Assembly (NCBI GenBank): GCA_013397795.1
Contig: VZTJ01000638.1
Location: 1,802,804 to 1,866,803, forward strand
Direction: 5' to 3'
DNA length: 64,000 bases
Source: Orthonyx spaldingii
Lineage: Eukaryota > Chordata > Aves > Passeriformes > Orthonychidae
Positions within the stretch are counted from its first letter, which is position 1; every line of letters begins with the position of its first letter. The translations under genes were made by a program, and so were the position numbers. Shown here in pieces: positions 48,820 to 60,040 of the stretch. Below the pieces are notes generated by a model, which saw only the letters and a list, made by a program, of their open reading frames with translations, did no database searches and had not been told where the DNA came from.

Positions 48820-48839
48820 ATGCAAATGGTCATTTGCAC
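48820..48839. promoter_or_regulatory. Inverted pair of POU octamers
   Basis: ATGCAAAT at 48820-48827 is followed by its near-exact inverse ATTTGCAC. TGCAAATG (48821-48828) and CATTTGCA (48831-48838) form a perfect 8-bp dyad around GT. Such palindromic octamers can bind POU factors as dimers. The flank 48800-48815 carries CpG-bearing GGGTGCGCTCG. Function is inferred. Confidence 0.4.
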
Positions 48840-49777
48840 ATCCAGATATGCCTGAAAAATTAAAGACTTGTTTCAGCACTGATGAAATACAAAACTCCAT
48901 GTACTGAATAAAAGCATTACAGGCATCACAGCAAAGGGAAGGGGGAAAGGTAGAAGCATTACAGGAGACATAAAAAATATGTAAGAGAACAGCTGAAAGA
49001 TGAAAATTAGCAAAAGTATATTTATGGGTCTGGAATTTTTCCTTCTGTTTGGAATAGTCTCAGAAAGAGAGACAAGACAACTCAGTTGAAAGTCTGTCCT
49101 TGGCTTCTCACATGATCCCTTAAGATGAGGATGAACACATGTGGTTGATTGAGTGAAGACCCTTAAACACATTCTACCTTCATATTAGTGACAGTTCTGA
49201 AAAACAAAACACTTGGAGGAAGCATTTCAAGTGCCCCAGCACACAAGCAGCCACCACCCCATGCTGCAGCCTGGTTTAAGGAAAGGACAGTGGCCTCCAC
49301 TCATTGTCAGGGAAGCTACAGATCTTTGTCTGCTGGATTTATTTGGTTTTGGCACTCATCACTTCTCTCATACATCACAGGTTGTGAAGAAGTGGGTGTC
49401 AGTCTCCATGAAACAAAGGCACTAGCATCCAAAAGAAGCAGGAAGAACTCCCATTCCAGTTTTGTCAAGGAGAAGTGAAGGATCAGTGGAAATCTGAGAC
49501 CTCTTCCATCCCTGCATCCTTCTCCAGCTCACTCACAACACACTCCCTCAAAATGCAAACACACATGCTGCCAGCCTTACTTCCTTCCATAGATGACATG
49601 ACATCAAATTGACAGAGCTGTGACTGTTTGACATCCGAGCTGATAACACAACGACACTTCTGAGCAACACTCAAACAATAGGCAAGAAATGTGGCTCCCA
49701 TAAATGGGTGAATTTACAGCTTGCTGTTCAAGAAATAAACAAACCATTACCCACAAAGTGTCATTTCTCTTTGAAGT
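48840..49777. other. Unique non-coding DNA
   Basis: No gene, RNA or transposon is recognised. Frames of 70-99 codons on both strands lack family resemblance. Confidence 0.6.
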
Positions 49778-49989
49778 ACGTCACCTGTCACTAAAGGTTA
49801 AATAACTGTCGACTGCTCATGCGAGGCTGGTGGGGGTTGGTTGTGGCTTTGCCACTTCTTTTAGCTCTAACGGGGACTGTGCAGGTATAACCCTCCTGCT
49901 TTAAGGAACACCACATAAGTGACTGTCAGCAGTGGGAAATGGATCACCTACTACACGCCTATTATCGGCGCATTGTTATGATTTTATGG
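49778..49989. promoter_or_regulatory. Candidate conserved non-coding element
   Basis: It starts with TACGTCA (CRE half) joined to CACCTGTCA. It holds GTCGAC and GCGAGG CpG, and ends with TTATCGGCGCATTGTTATG (SOX core ATTGTT at 49972-49977) and TTTTATGG (49982-49989, HOX-type). Several CpG persist in a CpG-poor area, which suggests selection or low methylation. This is a motif reading only. Confidence 0.3.
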
Positions 49990-50040
49990 AGGAAACAGGT
50001 CAAAATACAGTGGGCAGCAATCAGCATGAAATAATGGGCC

Positions 50041-51862
50041 AACTGCTGTGACTGACAGGACAAAATGCAAGAGGCATGGGCTTCAGATTTGGGAGCCAAC
50101 TCACAGGAGAAGCCAAGGCCCCTTTTCTCCAAGGTACAGTCATGCCATCAGCCTCTTTCTTTGGCTCCCCCTTCAGGAACCAGGGACAACCACCCATCAC
50201 TTTGGCACCCAGGATACCTTAGGGAACTAGGAAGGAAGGTTCATAGCTTGGAAAACCTGGTAAAGGGAGCAGGGGCAGGTGAACATAAGCATGAAAAGCA
50301 CTAGAGAGACTGCCAGTGAAGATTCAAACCCTTGGCCACTCAAGGAGATGCTATCTTGTCTTCTTTTTGTCCAGGTAGCAAAAAACCTGTCCCTAAAGTT
50401 TGACATGAGGTCACTTTTCTCCTCTTCCTGCTAGTTCTGGAAATAAAAGATCAGTTTAAACCCCTGAACCAGACACAGGAGATGACAGTAGGGCAGGAGT
50501 CTTACTGATGGAATGGTAGTCATCAGAAAACACACCCGGCATCCATATAGTGAGCTGAAAAATACAGGCTTCTAGAAATAAGGATTCATGTGAACTTGGT
50601 AGCCTGCCATTTCCTACAGAGTCTAATGAGGACAAGGAAGTGGGCAGAAATCCCTTGTAAAGTCCCTCAGGCATTGGTGAGAAGTGATGGTAACATTGCC
50701 AGACAGGTGATGCTGCTTGCCTTCTCCCTTCTAGAGCAAGGAGATGTGGATTTTCAAATGAGAAGATATTTTTACATAAGGAAAGATATTTTATATACTT
50801 GATATGGGCAGAAATTTGCACCTAGACAGTCACACAAATCCCATGAAGCATGAGTACACATGTTCTATAGAAGTTCCCTCACCCTGTAGTTGGCTCACCG
50901 GGCTCAGTCACCTGCCTCCCCAAAATTCTCCCTGGAAATAAAAGTTCACATGGAGAGTTACGGCCTCATCTCTCAGCTGGATAATCATTAGTCCTAAAAA
51001 CATGACAAAGTGGTCCATTACTGATTTTCTGTAATACCTGTGATATTACCCTCTCAGGCTGAGAAACAATCAGAAATTATTTTTCTGCCAAAGCTCAACA
51101 CTATTCCAGTTTGTATCTCTGCAAGAGCTCCCTTCTGTCTCTGAAGGATGGGTGCACATCCCAGAGCATTACTGGCCATTCTTCATTTCCACTTGAGAGG
51201 GAGTTGCTGGGGTTGAGGGTCTGACCTACAGATTACCACAGATTTTTAACAGAACCGCAAGAATATTGAAAACCAGAACTCCTTTTCAAAATTCTTCACT
51301 CAGCTATTTTGCAAATTCAAAGTGCCCATATGGCTAATCAGCACAAAGGGCTTGCTGTGAGAATAAAAGGATTGCCAGCATCCCAGAAGCAGAAAGACAT
51401 TCAGTAAGAGGAATAGCACTGGTATCTAACAAGTCCTGAATCCATCTACCTCTCAAAACTGTATCATCTTCTCCACTCCCCCAGAACTGGAAGTAGTAGA
51501 GCTGTATTCCTGATTATACCAAGGGAAGGAAAGGAGAATTTGTTCCAGTTTGCAAAAATCCTATTTGCATGTTGCATTTCAAGTTTTACACTGGTTCTGA
51601 ACACTCCACACCTGCTCCCAGCCCTGTGCCAGTAATCCCCAGTAATTTAGGTTTAATGAAGTTGGATGAAAGCTTTCAGGGAAGAGGAGCATGATGCAAG
51701 AGGAAGCATAGGTTGTACAAATGCTACATTATCCTTTCTTACCAAAGGTAAAGCCAACCCTTGTCCTCACGGTGGGTTTTCAACCTGCTAAGAACCTGAC
51801 AGCAAGAACTGCAGACAAATGCTGTCACATAGGTTTGCTAGCCTCTCCATCCCATATTTTGT
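50041..51862. other. Unique non-coding DNA
   Basis: No gene or transposon is recognised. One - strand octamer ATTTGCAT lies at 51563-51570. Confidence 0.6.
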
Positions 51863-51878
51863 CTAGGAATATTCCTAG
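51863..51878. other. Perfect 16-bp palindrome
   Basis: CTAGGAATATTCCTAG reads the same on both strands. Its centre GGAATATTCC is a two-unit heat-shock-type arrangement (GAA, 2 nt, TTC), though HSF normally needs three units. A 10-bp tandem repeat starts inside its end. Confidence 0.6.
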
Positions 51879-51905
51879 CTGTAGACAGCTGTAGATAGCT
51901 GCAGT
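51876..51905 (+). repeat. Three tandem 10-bp units
   Basis: TAGCTGTAGA, CAGCTGTAGA and TAGCTGCAGT follow one another. A 10-bp period equals one helical turn, and the second unit holds the E-box CAGCTG. The array is short and may be slippage. Confidence 0.6.
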
Positions 51906-54900
51906 GTGGCACTACAAAGACTAGCACTGTGTATCTCAGAAGTCTCCTGTTCTAAACAGAAAGGTTGGTAGTTAATGTACCTTCCCTCATGAAGCCATCC
52001 ATGAAGCTCTCACAGCACCAAATAGAGGACCTGACAGGAGAAGGGACTCACAGACCAATTCTTTGTCTTAAAATCTTGGTCAAAGTTTGTAGTGCTCTCA
52101 AGATCAGATAAATTTGGGCATGACCCAAGTCATTTGCCCTTAAAGAGGAGAAATAATAAATTATTCAAGCCAGAGACATCACTCAAATTCAGAATTACAG
52201 GAATATTCTGTTCTCTATCAAATTTCATGGGCCAGTGGATGTGGCAGCACAAAAGTGTGCATTTCAATGCAACAAGCTGTATTCTCAAAGATGTTTGTTC
52301 CCTTCCTTCACAAACCCTTCCAGTACCACCCAGCTAGACAGAAACATGCATGCAAGTATTTGGCACCTTTCCTCTCACTTGACAGCCAAGAGACAATCCA
52401 GAGGCCAGTTTCCCCAGTGCCCTGACAACCCTACAGGGATGGGATATTCATTCCATTCCCATGCCAATGACAAGCAAGTTATAAATTGTGTTGAATCCTA
52501 CTATCCCTTGTTTATCTACCATGACAGTCCTCTCTGGCTCTAGTGTGGCTGGGAGCCCAGAGGGCATGCACGACCTTTTTCAAGCTGTTCTAAGTTGTCA
52601 TAAGCTCTTCTGCCCCCATTTTTATTTTCCATCATTTTATTCATGCCCTGCCCTTCTCCCTCTATCACTCCAACATTTCTTTATTGCAGTCCTCCTAGAA
52701 CATTATCTTCTCCTGTCTCCCTGTCCATGAATTACAGCCTCTCTTTCCCTCTTCTTGTTCACTTTGAGGGTGTTTCTTATATTTCTGTCCTCCATTTGCT
52801 GAGCAGGACAAGCTTTTGCCCAGACATTCCATTAACCCACACCTCCACTGACTTGCTGCAGTGCTGAAAACCGGGCTCTCCTCACTATGTCCTTTCTCTG
52901 CTTTCATTTATCTTTGCTCCCTCACACTTTTTACCTCTTCCAGTCTCTTTCCCCTTTCTCTCTTCAGGCACATCATTCCACCTGGCCCTCTTTTGATCAG
53001 CTGTCAGTTTTTGAGCTTCCTGTTTTACTCATCTTCCAATCTCCCATCAGCACTCTCTCAAAATTAAGGTCAGAGATTAGCCTTTTGCAGTTGCCCCATT
53101 GCTGAGTCAAACCAAACATCACCTACATCAGAAATTTTCTTTCAGGGCCACCTGGCAGGGTAAACTAAGGCATCCTGCATTTGTTGCCAATAATCAAGTT
53201 TCTGAATCAGTAGAGAGACAGAATTATTTATAGAAACAGCTTATGGGGATGATGTTGAGATGATAGCTCAACACTTCAGAGCCAGCCCTTCCAATATTCC
53301 AGGCGGAAATGAATAAAAATATGGAGAAAACAGGAGTCATGACAGCTGGGATTTGGTTTCAAACAACAAGATTTGGCTAATTTTTCCTCTTACATAAAAG
53401 AAAGGGATGTCAAAATCTTTGATCTTCAGGAATATAGAAAGCTGTATTTATGGCAAACATTAAACTCATCTGAGTCTTTGACTTCCTAGTGTCAGAGCTG
53501 TTAACTTTACCCAAGTCAGGCAACTCACCAGTGAGAGTGCTAAGACTTGAGGGTTTGTAGTTTCTCTCACTGCATAGCAAGACAGAAGAATGGACTAATG
53601 CAAGGCTCAGGAAAGTTTGGGATTGCAATATCTCCGATAACCCTCACTGTACAGCTAGAAGGACCATTTTAGGTAGCAATGTGCAGATGACAAGACATAA
53701 AAAAACCCATCACAAGAAAAATAATGGCTGATTCCACAGGAAGATGGTGTTGGTACTGAAGGGAGGCAGTCCCACTTCTACCCCAGCAACACCAACACCC
53801 AGCACAAGATACAGGACGGTTAGGGATGCTATTACAGCTACCTGATTTGAGGAAACACAGGAATGTTTCATGCAGTTATGACAGATGAAAATCTGGGACC
53901 TGTGGATGAAGAGAGGACACCTTCTCCTGCTGCAGAGATATAATTTCTATCATGGTCTGTATAATATGGAGATAGTGAGCGTGACAGATGTAATTTCCAG
54001 AACAGGAATAGGACTATAAATTAACAACCTTAAATCATGGGCAACAGAACTGGCTCAAGCCCAGCTTCTTAAAAATCTGTTTGGTCCTGGATAAAAGTAT
54101 TGACTGAAGCTTTCACCAAGGTTGGGTCTTCTGCAAGAATTGTTGCACCCAAAACAACAGAGCTCACTTTGCAGCTTCTCTGTGGCATTGTTTCAAATAG
54201 CTACCTACTTGGAGATTTCCTTAAAATAGAGGACAAAACCTTTTAGTCAACTAATTTTGACACTTCTGGTTAAAAACAGCTAATGTGGTCAAATAGTGAA
54301 TGAGGCAAAACAAACAGGAATGGACACATAACAAAATAAGGTTTCCTAAGTTTTCTTTTGGTAAGGGTCTAAAAGGAACAATGCCAAAAATAAAACATAT
54401 GGAAGGCTAGATGCTGCACCAAATAGAGAGGCTGCTCAGAATTCCTAGCAAAAGAATAGGATCATAACTCAACAGGCATTTCTGAAGGGAAAAAATGCGG
54501 AGAAATGACAAAAAGGGAAATCAATGGGATATTGTATTACCTGGCTATAAAGTATTCAAGAAGGATAGATCAGGGCCAAGTGTTCTTCCAGAAGAACTCC
54601 AATGACTCCAGTAGAGTTATAGCAATAAAGACACCAGTCCTCTGAGGCAGAGACTGTTAGAGTAGCAACAGACTCAGCTCCGACAGTATCCAGTGACGTG
54701 ACATCACTGCAGGCACAGAGCCTTAGTTTGGCACATCTTAACAAAAATACCACACTGTAAACATATTTTCAGGTTGCAATACACACTTTGTCTTCAAAAA
54801 AGGTGTTTATTCCACAATGAAGGCAATCAAAGGAGAAAAGAAGTCTAATGTAACAGCTACCTGATCAGCAAGATGGAAGTTAAACAATTTTAGTTTAAGT

Positions 54901-54965
54901 GATTCTTGAAACTGCCAGTTCTAGGGTACAAGGAGAACTGAAAAACATTTTTTTCATTATTTCAG
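51906..54965. other. Unique non-coding DNA, including a pyrimidine-rich block
   Basis: About 52590-53060 is strongly C/T-rich on the + strand, which gives several Ser/Leu/Phe/Pro-rich frames that are not genes. Elsewhere no gene, RNA or transposon is recognised. Confidence 0.55.
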
Positions 54966-55087
54966 GAAAGTTAAAATAAAGGCAATTGCTGATGAACTAG
55001 TGTATACCAGTGACCAGAAAAATCACCCAGTTCATGTTTTTAAAATGGCAATCAGAACAAAATCTAGGAGTCTTTTAGATGCACAAG
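54966..55087 (+). other. Candidate 122-nt internal exon
   Basis: An acceptor TTTTTTTCATTATTTCAG ends at 54965, and a donor CAAG|GTACTA begins at 55088. Between them one frame is open for 40 codons (starting at 54967) with segments KVKIKAIADELVYTSDQ and VHVFKMAIRTKSRSLLDAQ. No family is recognised. A 40-codon frame is not unlikely by chance and pseudo-exons are common, so confidence is low. Confidence 0.22.
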
Positions 55088-55209
55088 GTACTATCACTTA
55101 ATCAGAAATCAACAAGACAGTAAACACCAAACATCCCATTATACCTGAAGTGCAGCATAGTACGTGATAGCACATACAGGAAAAATTACTCTCAAGTTAA
55201 CAATTTGTA

Positions 55210-55320
55210 AAAACAAGTGATATGGTGCAAAAAGTTTCACAAGTAGAAAACAAGTGATATGGTGCAAAAAGTTTCACAAGGAGAAAACAAGTGATATGGT
55301 GCAAAAAGTTTCACAAGTAG
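55210..55320 (+). repeat. Minisatellite, 3 exact-length copies of a 37-bp unit
   Basis: Units begin at 55210, 55247 and 55284, each starting AAAACAAGTGATATGGTGCA. The only difference is G for T at 55281 in the second copy. Such identity means recent duplication and probable copy-number variation. The unit does not match the 41-bp family of avian macro-satellites that I know, judging by length. Confidence 0.95.
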
Positions 55321-55504
55321 AAAGACTTGTCTATTTTAAATTATAGAATGAGACAACTCTTCAAAGGTCTCTGATCAAGGTGGGTACACCTACAGCATAA
55401 TAGATCAGTTCTGTTAAAAAACAGAAGGTGACATAGAGCAGAAAACTCCCTTTGAACTGTCTCCACCTATTATCTGCAGCCAGTATTAATTGTGACCCCT
55501 CAGG

Positions 55505-55585
55505 GAAGAGACCAGGGTGTCATTGGGGACAGCTCAGTGACAGCCTGATCAATATGCACAAGCAGTAGGAAAGGGTGAGGGGAAG
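55505..55585 (+). mobile_element. Ancient LINE (CR1/L3-like) ORF2 relic
   Basis: One frame reads DQGVIGDSSVTA, a stop, then SICTSSRKG. This resembles the DLGVIVDSSM-type segment near the C-terminal end of ORF2 in old amniote CR1-like LINEs. Only about 80 bp are recognisable and the frame has a stop, so it is an old fossil. Confidence 0.4.
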
Positions 55586-55589
55586 CAAA

Positions 55590-58500
55590 GGAAATTCATG
55601 GTTGACAAATGTACCCGAGTACATTCTGGTACTGCCATATAAATTAGGGGTATGCTCTCATTTACAATGCTACATTCAACTCCAGCCAACAATCCCCATC
55701 CCCCCCTGTGGCACCATACAGCTAAACCATCAGGGATAGAAACAACAGACAAATATGATTACTGCCTGCATGAGGCCACAGATGCTTCCAAGGACAAAGT
55801 TAACTTTCATTCTAGTGGGGCAGATGCCTTTGCTATGGAAGATGACTTAGGGACTCCCTGAGGGCTCGTCTTCAAAGGCAAGCAGAATCCTGAGTCATAA
55901 CATCCCTAAAAAAGTACTAAATTCCAACACAAAGATGATGAAATCAGGAAGCCAAGTGATTTCAGCATTCACTAAGAGGGCTTCAAACACAAGTGATCCA
56001 CTGAGGTTACACAATCTGCACTGACCCAGAAAACTGCTCTGGTGCAGCACGTGTCTGCAGATCTTAACTCCTATTTGAGACACTGAGCACACCTTTATAT
56101 GAACCAGCCACAGGAGACAAGGCTTCTTCCTGGTTCAGATAAACTGTTTGTGAGCCTCTGTCTTTGCCAAAGCAGATGACAGCAGTGTACCTTGGCCAGT
56201 GTATGTGAAAAATCCACTGGCACCTCCCACCCAGGCAACTGCCAGTGCTTGCCCCCATCATTCACAATTTCATACACCAGCACGGCAGCATCATGAGCCT
56301 GCCCAAGGGCCACTATCCCTGAGCCTTGCTTACCAGCTCATCATTCAAATGAGCCTGAACACACCATGAAATAAAGTTCTTCCTGTTCTTCAGATGTACA
56401 AAGTTACTCCTCTCCACTTGCCTCTGATAAATTTGGAAAGAGGAGATGAAAATATCACCCTTGGGACTGAAAATGATCTTTTGACCTCCCAAGCGTGACA
56501 CTTGTTTTCAGCACTACTACATCACCTTTTTGCTTAATGATATCCTTAGAAACCAGTCTGCTACCATTAAAGAAATTCCCACAGCTGTAAATAGTGATGA
56601 ACATTGAATGTTCCTTACAATTTGTGCAAATCTTGTGCCACACCCAGGACTGCACTCTAATTATACAATTCAGAAGCAGGAAGGACACGTAGCTTATTGT
56701 GCCCAGCCAGATCTTGTGTATGTCACTCTAACCAAGTTGCTCACAAACCACTGAGACCAAAATTGTTTACAGAATTCCTTTGAATAATCCCAAATAGCCA
56801 ATTAATTGAGACAAAGAGCAAGAAATGATGATCTGCTTACCAGCAATTCTGGAACAGGAACAGAAAGCCGAATTTGCTAGACTTCTTGTAAAAGTTGTTT
56901 GAATCTTCACTGTAACAAGAGCGTGAATTTCACTGAGCACTGCAGACTACCTTTGAAGATGAGTGAATAACAGGCTCAAATATGGTCAAATTTAAATAAG
57001 GACAGAATGTTTTCAAAGCTGTCATGATTTTTTCTCTCTCCATTACCTATAAATTATTTACCCAATACTCCATGCATGTTGTCACTGCTGACATAGTCAA
57101 ATGTATGATACCAAAAAAAGAAAATGGCTTGTTCAAGACAGATTGTGATTGCACACAACTTAAAAATGTTGAGTTTAATTTCTCTTCTTCCTCCAACAAA
57201 TCCACTGACCTGTTCATTTCCTCAACCATTTTTTTGTAAGCCTTTGAAGTTTTTGGCTTTCCATTTTTGTCTAACATTTTCAAGCCATTTTTAAAAATAC
57301 AGTATTTTCAAGAGAGGATACTGAATATGCATTGAAACCTTCAGGGTTTTTTGGGGGGTTCTTATATTAGATGAGCATCTAAAAGTTCTGGGAAACTTAA
57401 CTTTATGCACTCTTTTCACCAGTTTGTCAGGAATCTGTTCACAGTATTTCCCCCCACCTCTTATTCACTTCTGAAAAGAAGAGAAAAGTTATTTCTGCAG
57501 GTACTACTTTTACTGGCAGGAGATCCAAGGGAAAACGTTAATAAAATGCCGTTCCTCTTTTTCTGGGGTACGAGGCAGACAAACATAAGTTCACGACAAA
57601 GCCCTGTGATGACTAATTCCTTTTGTTGCAATAAATGCTGACAGTTCTCCACCCCCACACAGACACGTTCATTAGATTTCATCAGATACTGCTCAGACAT
57701 GTATTCTAACTGAGTATTTCAGAAGAGATGGTTGAAAGGCTGTATGGGAGAAGTCAGAGTATTTCAGTGGCTGCACATAGTGGGGACAGAGTACACTGTG
57801 CCACAACTGTTCCAAATACAGTTTCATTACCACTAATTACTGGGTCAGCTCCTACTGACTACTAAAGAACACATGGATGCCACTTGTCAATGTTCCTTTC
57901 CTCTTCATGTACATACTCAAACCCAGACCATGACAGTGCATTCCCCATTTTATCAGCAAGTGTCTCCCATAGAGGTACAAACCCATCTTGCACATCAAAA
58001 TGCACACCTCACAAACCATAGCATAATGCTCATCCTAACCTCGTGATTAAAACACAGCTCACTATCCTAAATATGTATGCAAATTCTATAGAAGACCAGG
58101 TCATTTGAGATCTGTCTCCTCTCTCCCCACTCTCATATTTTTCAAAGTCTGCCTTGAAACAAGTAAAAGGGATCTCATCTTTAAAGAATGAGGGCTCATC
58201 ACCTTCTGATAATCAAACTTCTTGAAGGGGTCTCAAGGTGGGCAAGCAGCCTCATGAAATGGCCCATAATCAGTAGTCACCACAAAAACCTTGCCTATAT
58301 TATATGAAACATGAAATAGCTAGAGATACAAGGAATGTGACTAGGAATTCAACCCATAAAGCCTTCTTTGTGCGACTGAGAAACCTCAGAAGTGCTTTGA
58401 AAGGCTTGAATGAAGAGAAATTATTTTAACAAAAGAACAAAAAAAAAAGGAGAACTTGAAAGAGAACAGAAGTTCTGAAGTGTGTGGGGGTGGGAGAAGT

Positions 58501-60000
58501 CTTCAGTGTTAGGAACACCAAAGAGATCTCTAACTCAAAGCTACCAGAATAGCTTAAACAAGCTGAGGTGGCTGTGGCTTGATATTCTTACTTCGGCAGT
58601 GACTGTAGTTTGTTGCCCGGGGGACTACACTGTGGATCTAACTGGACTGTGGTTTAATTGGCAGAGGACCTAGAGGACGGCTACTCTCTGTAGCCCAACA
58701 AGAAGCAGTTCACCTTCCAGGAGGCTACAGGGTTGTGCTTTCATGCCATAGCTTGCTGACAAGGAAACCGCATCCTACTGCTTGTGATTAGGCTGAGCAT
58801 GGGCGAAGGGGTGCAGAGAGTAGGAAGAGGGCCCATGTTTGCTATGCATGAGCTGCCCTCCTCTGCCAGGAGAGCAGCTCCCAGATGACCACTGTGGGGC
58901 TGAGATGAGAAGCGGGCCGGCAGTCCCTCCACCGTGACAGCACCACAGCTTGAAATTCCAATTTCCTCATGCTCCCCTGGGGTAGTTTATGAGCCATTTT
59001 GGTTAGTGAACGTTGGCTCCTAAAATTAATGAGCGTGTCTGTTTTCAACATACGGTCAATTGCTGATTGTTCTGATGTGGTGAGCTAGGCTGATGAATAC
59101 ATACCACCCACAGATAAAGAAAGAGCTGGGCTTTCCTGCTGAGCGTAGAGGAAAGGGAAGAGGAAAAAGAAATAACAGCAAAAACCACCAAATACGCCAA
59201 GTGCCAAAGGCACATCAGGTTAACCACGCCCAAAAATGCATTTAGAGATCAGAGCCAATGGAAAGATGCATTCTGCTGCAGCTAGGGTTTTACTGAATAC
59301 TTATATCTGATGTTTTTACTTTTTCTTGTGTGTAGCCAACAACCAACCTGGGGTCCTATAGCCCCAGCCTTAACTGAATGTCAAATTATAGCCACAAAAA
59401 GGCATCTATCTCCTCCTCACTCCACTCACTCATTGGAATAGGTAACAACATCCAATTCTCACACATTGCTCAACTTGCCCTCTCCTACAGTAGCCCCCAG
59501 CATCTGCTTATGCCAATGAATTCCCCAAGGAGGTGCTCAGCACAGCTAGAGGCATGCATGCACATGGGCATTTCACACTGACCACATGCACTACCTGCAC
59601 AATCATATCAGAAAGCAGGTACAGCTAGCCAACTCAAAATGTCAAGTAATAAAAGTTCTGATTTAGAATAAAATAAAAAGGCCAAACACCCCTCGCCAGT
59701 CATAAGACATGTGACCCACCAGTAAATTAAAAATTTTATGCCATTGTATATATCGCATGTACATGTGTTCACCTCATGAAAAATACATGAATATCTAAGT
59801 GGCAGTAACAGTGTTTATGAGCCCATCACCTGGACAGACATTCCCTTTATGGTTCTAATGAAATAACACAGAAAGACACATCCAGAGTCCATAACCTTCT
59901 CAAAAGAAAACACACAATCTGTATTCCTGAACCTCCTAACCCAAATTCTTGATGTCCCAAAATGAAAATAAATTTCACCAGAACCAACATACTAGAGAGC
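55590..60000. other. Unique non-coding DNA
   Basis: No known gene or transposon. A minus-strand frame near 57047-57349 stays open for about 100 codons and is charged and Lys/Glu-rich (described in the findings). An octamer ATGCAAAT lies at 58077-58084. Nothing else is recognised. Confidence 0.55.
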
Positions 60001-60012
60001 CCCTTTCACTGC

Positions 60013-60040
60013 AAAAAAAAAAAAAGAAAAAAAAAAAAAA
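60013..60040 (+). repeat. A-rich tract
   Basis: A13, G, then A14. Simple low complexity. Confidence 0.9.
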
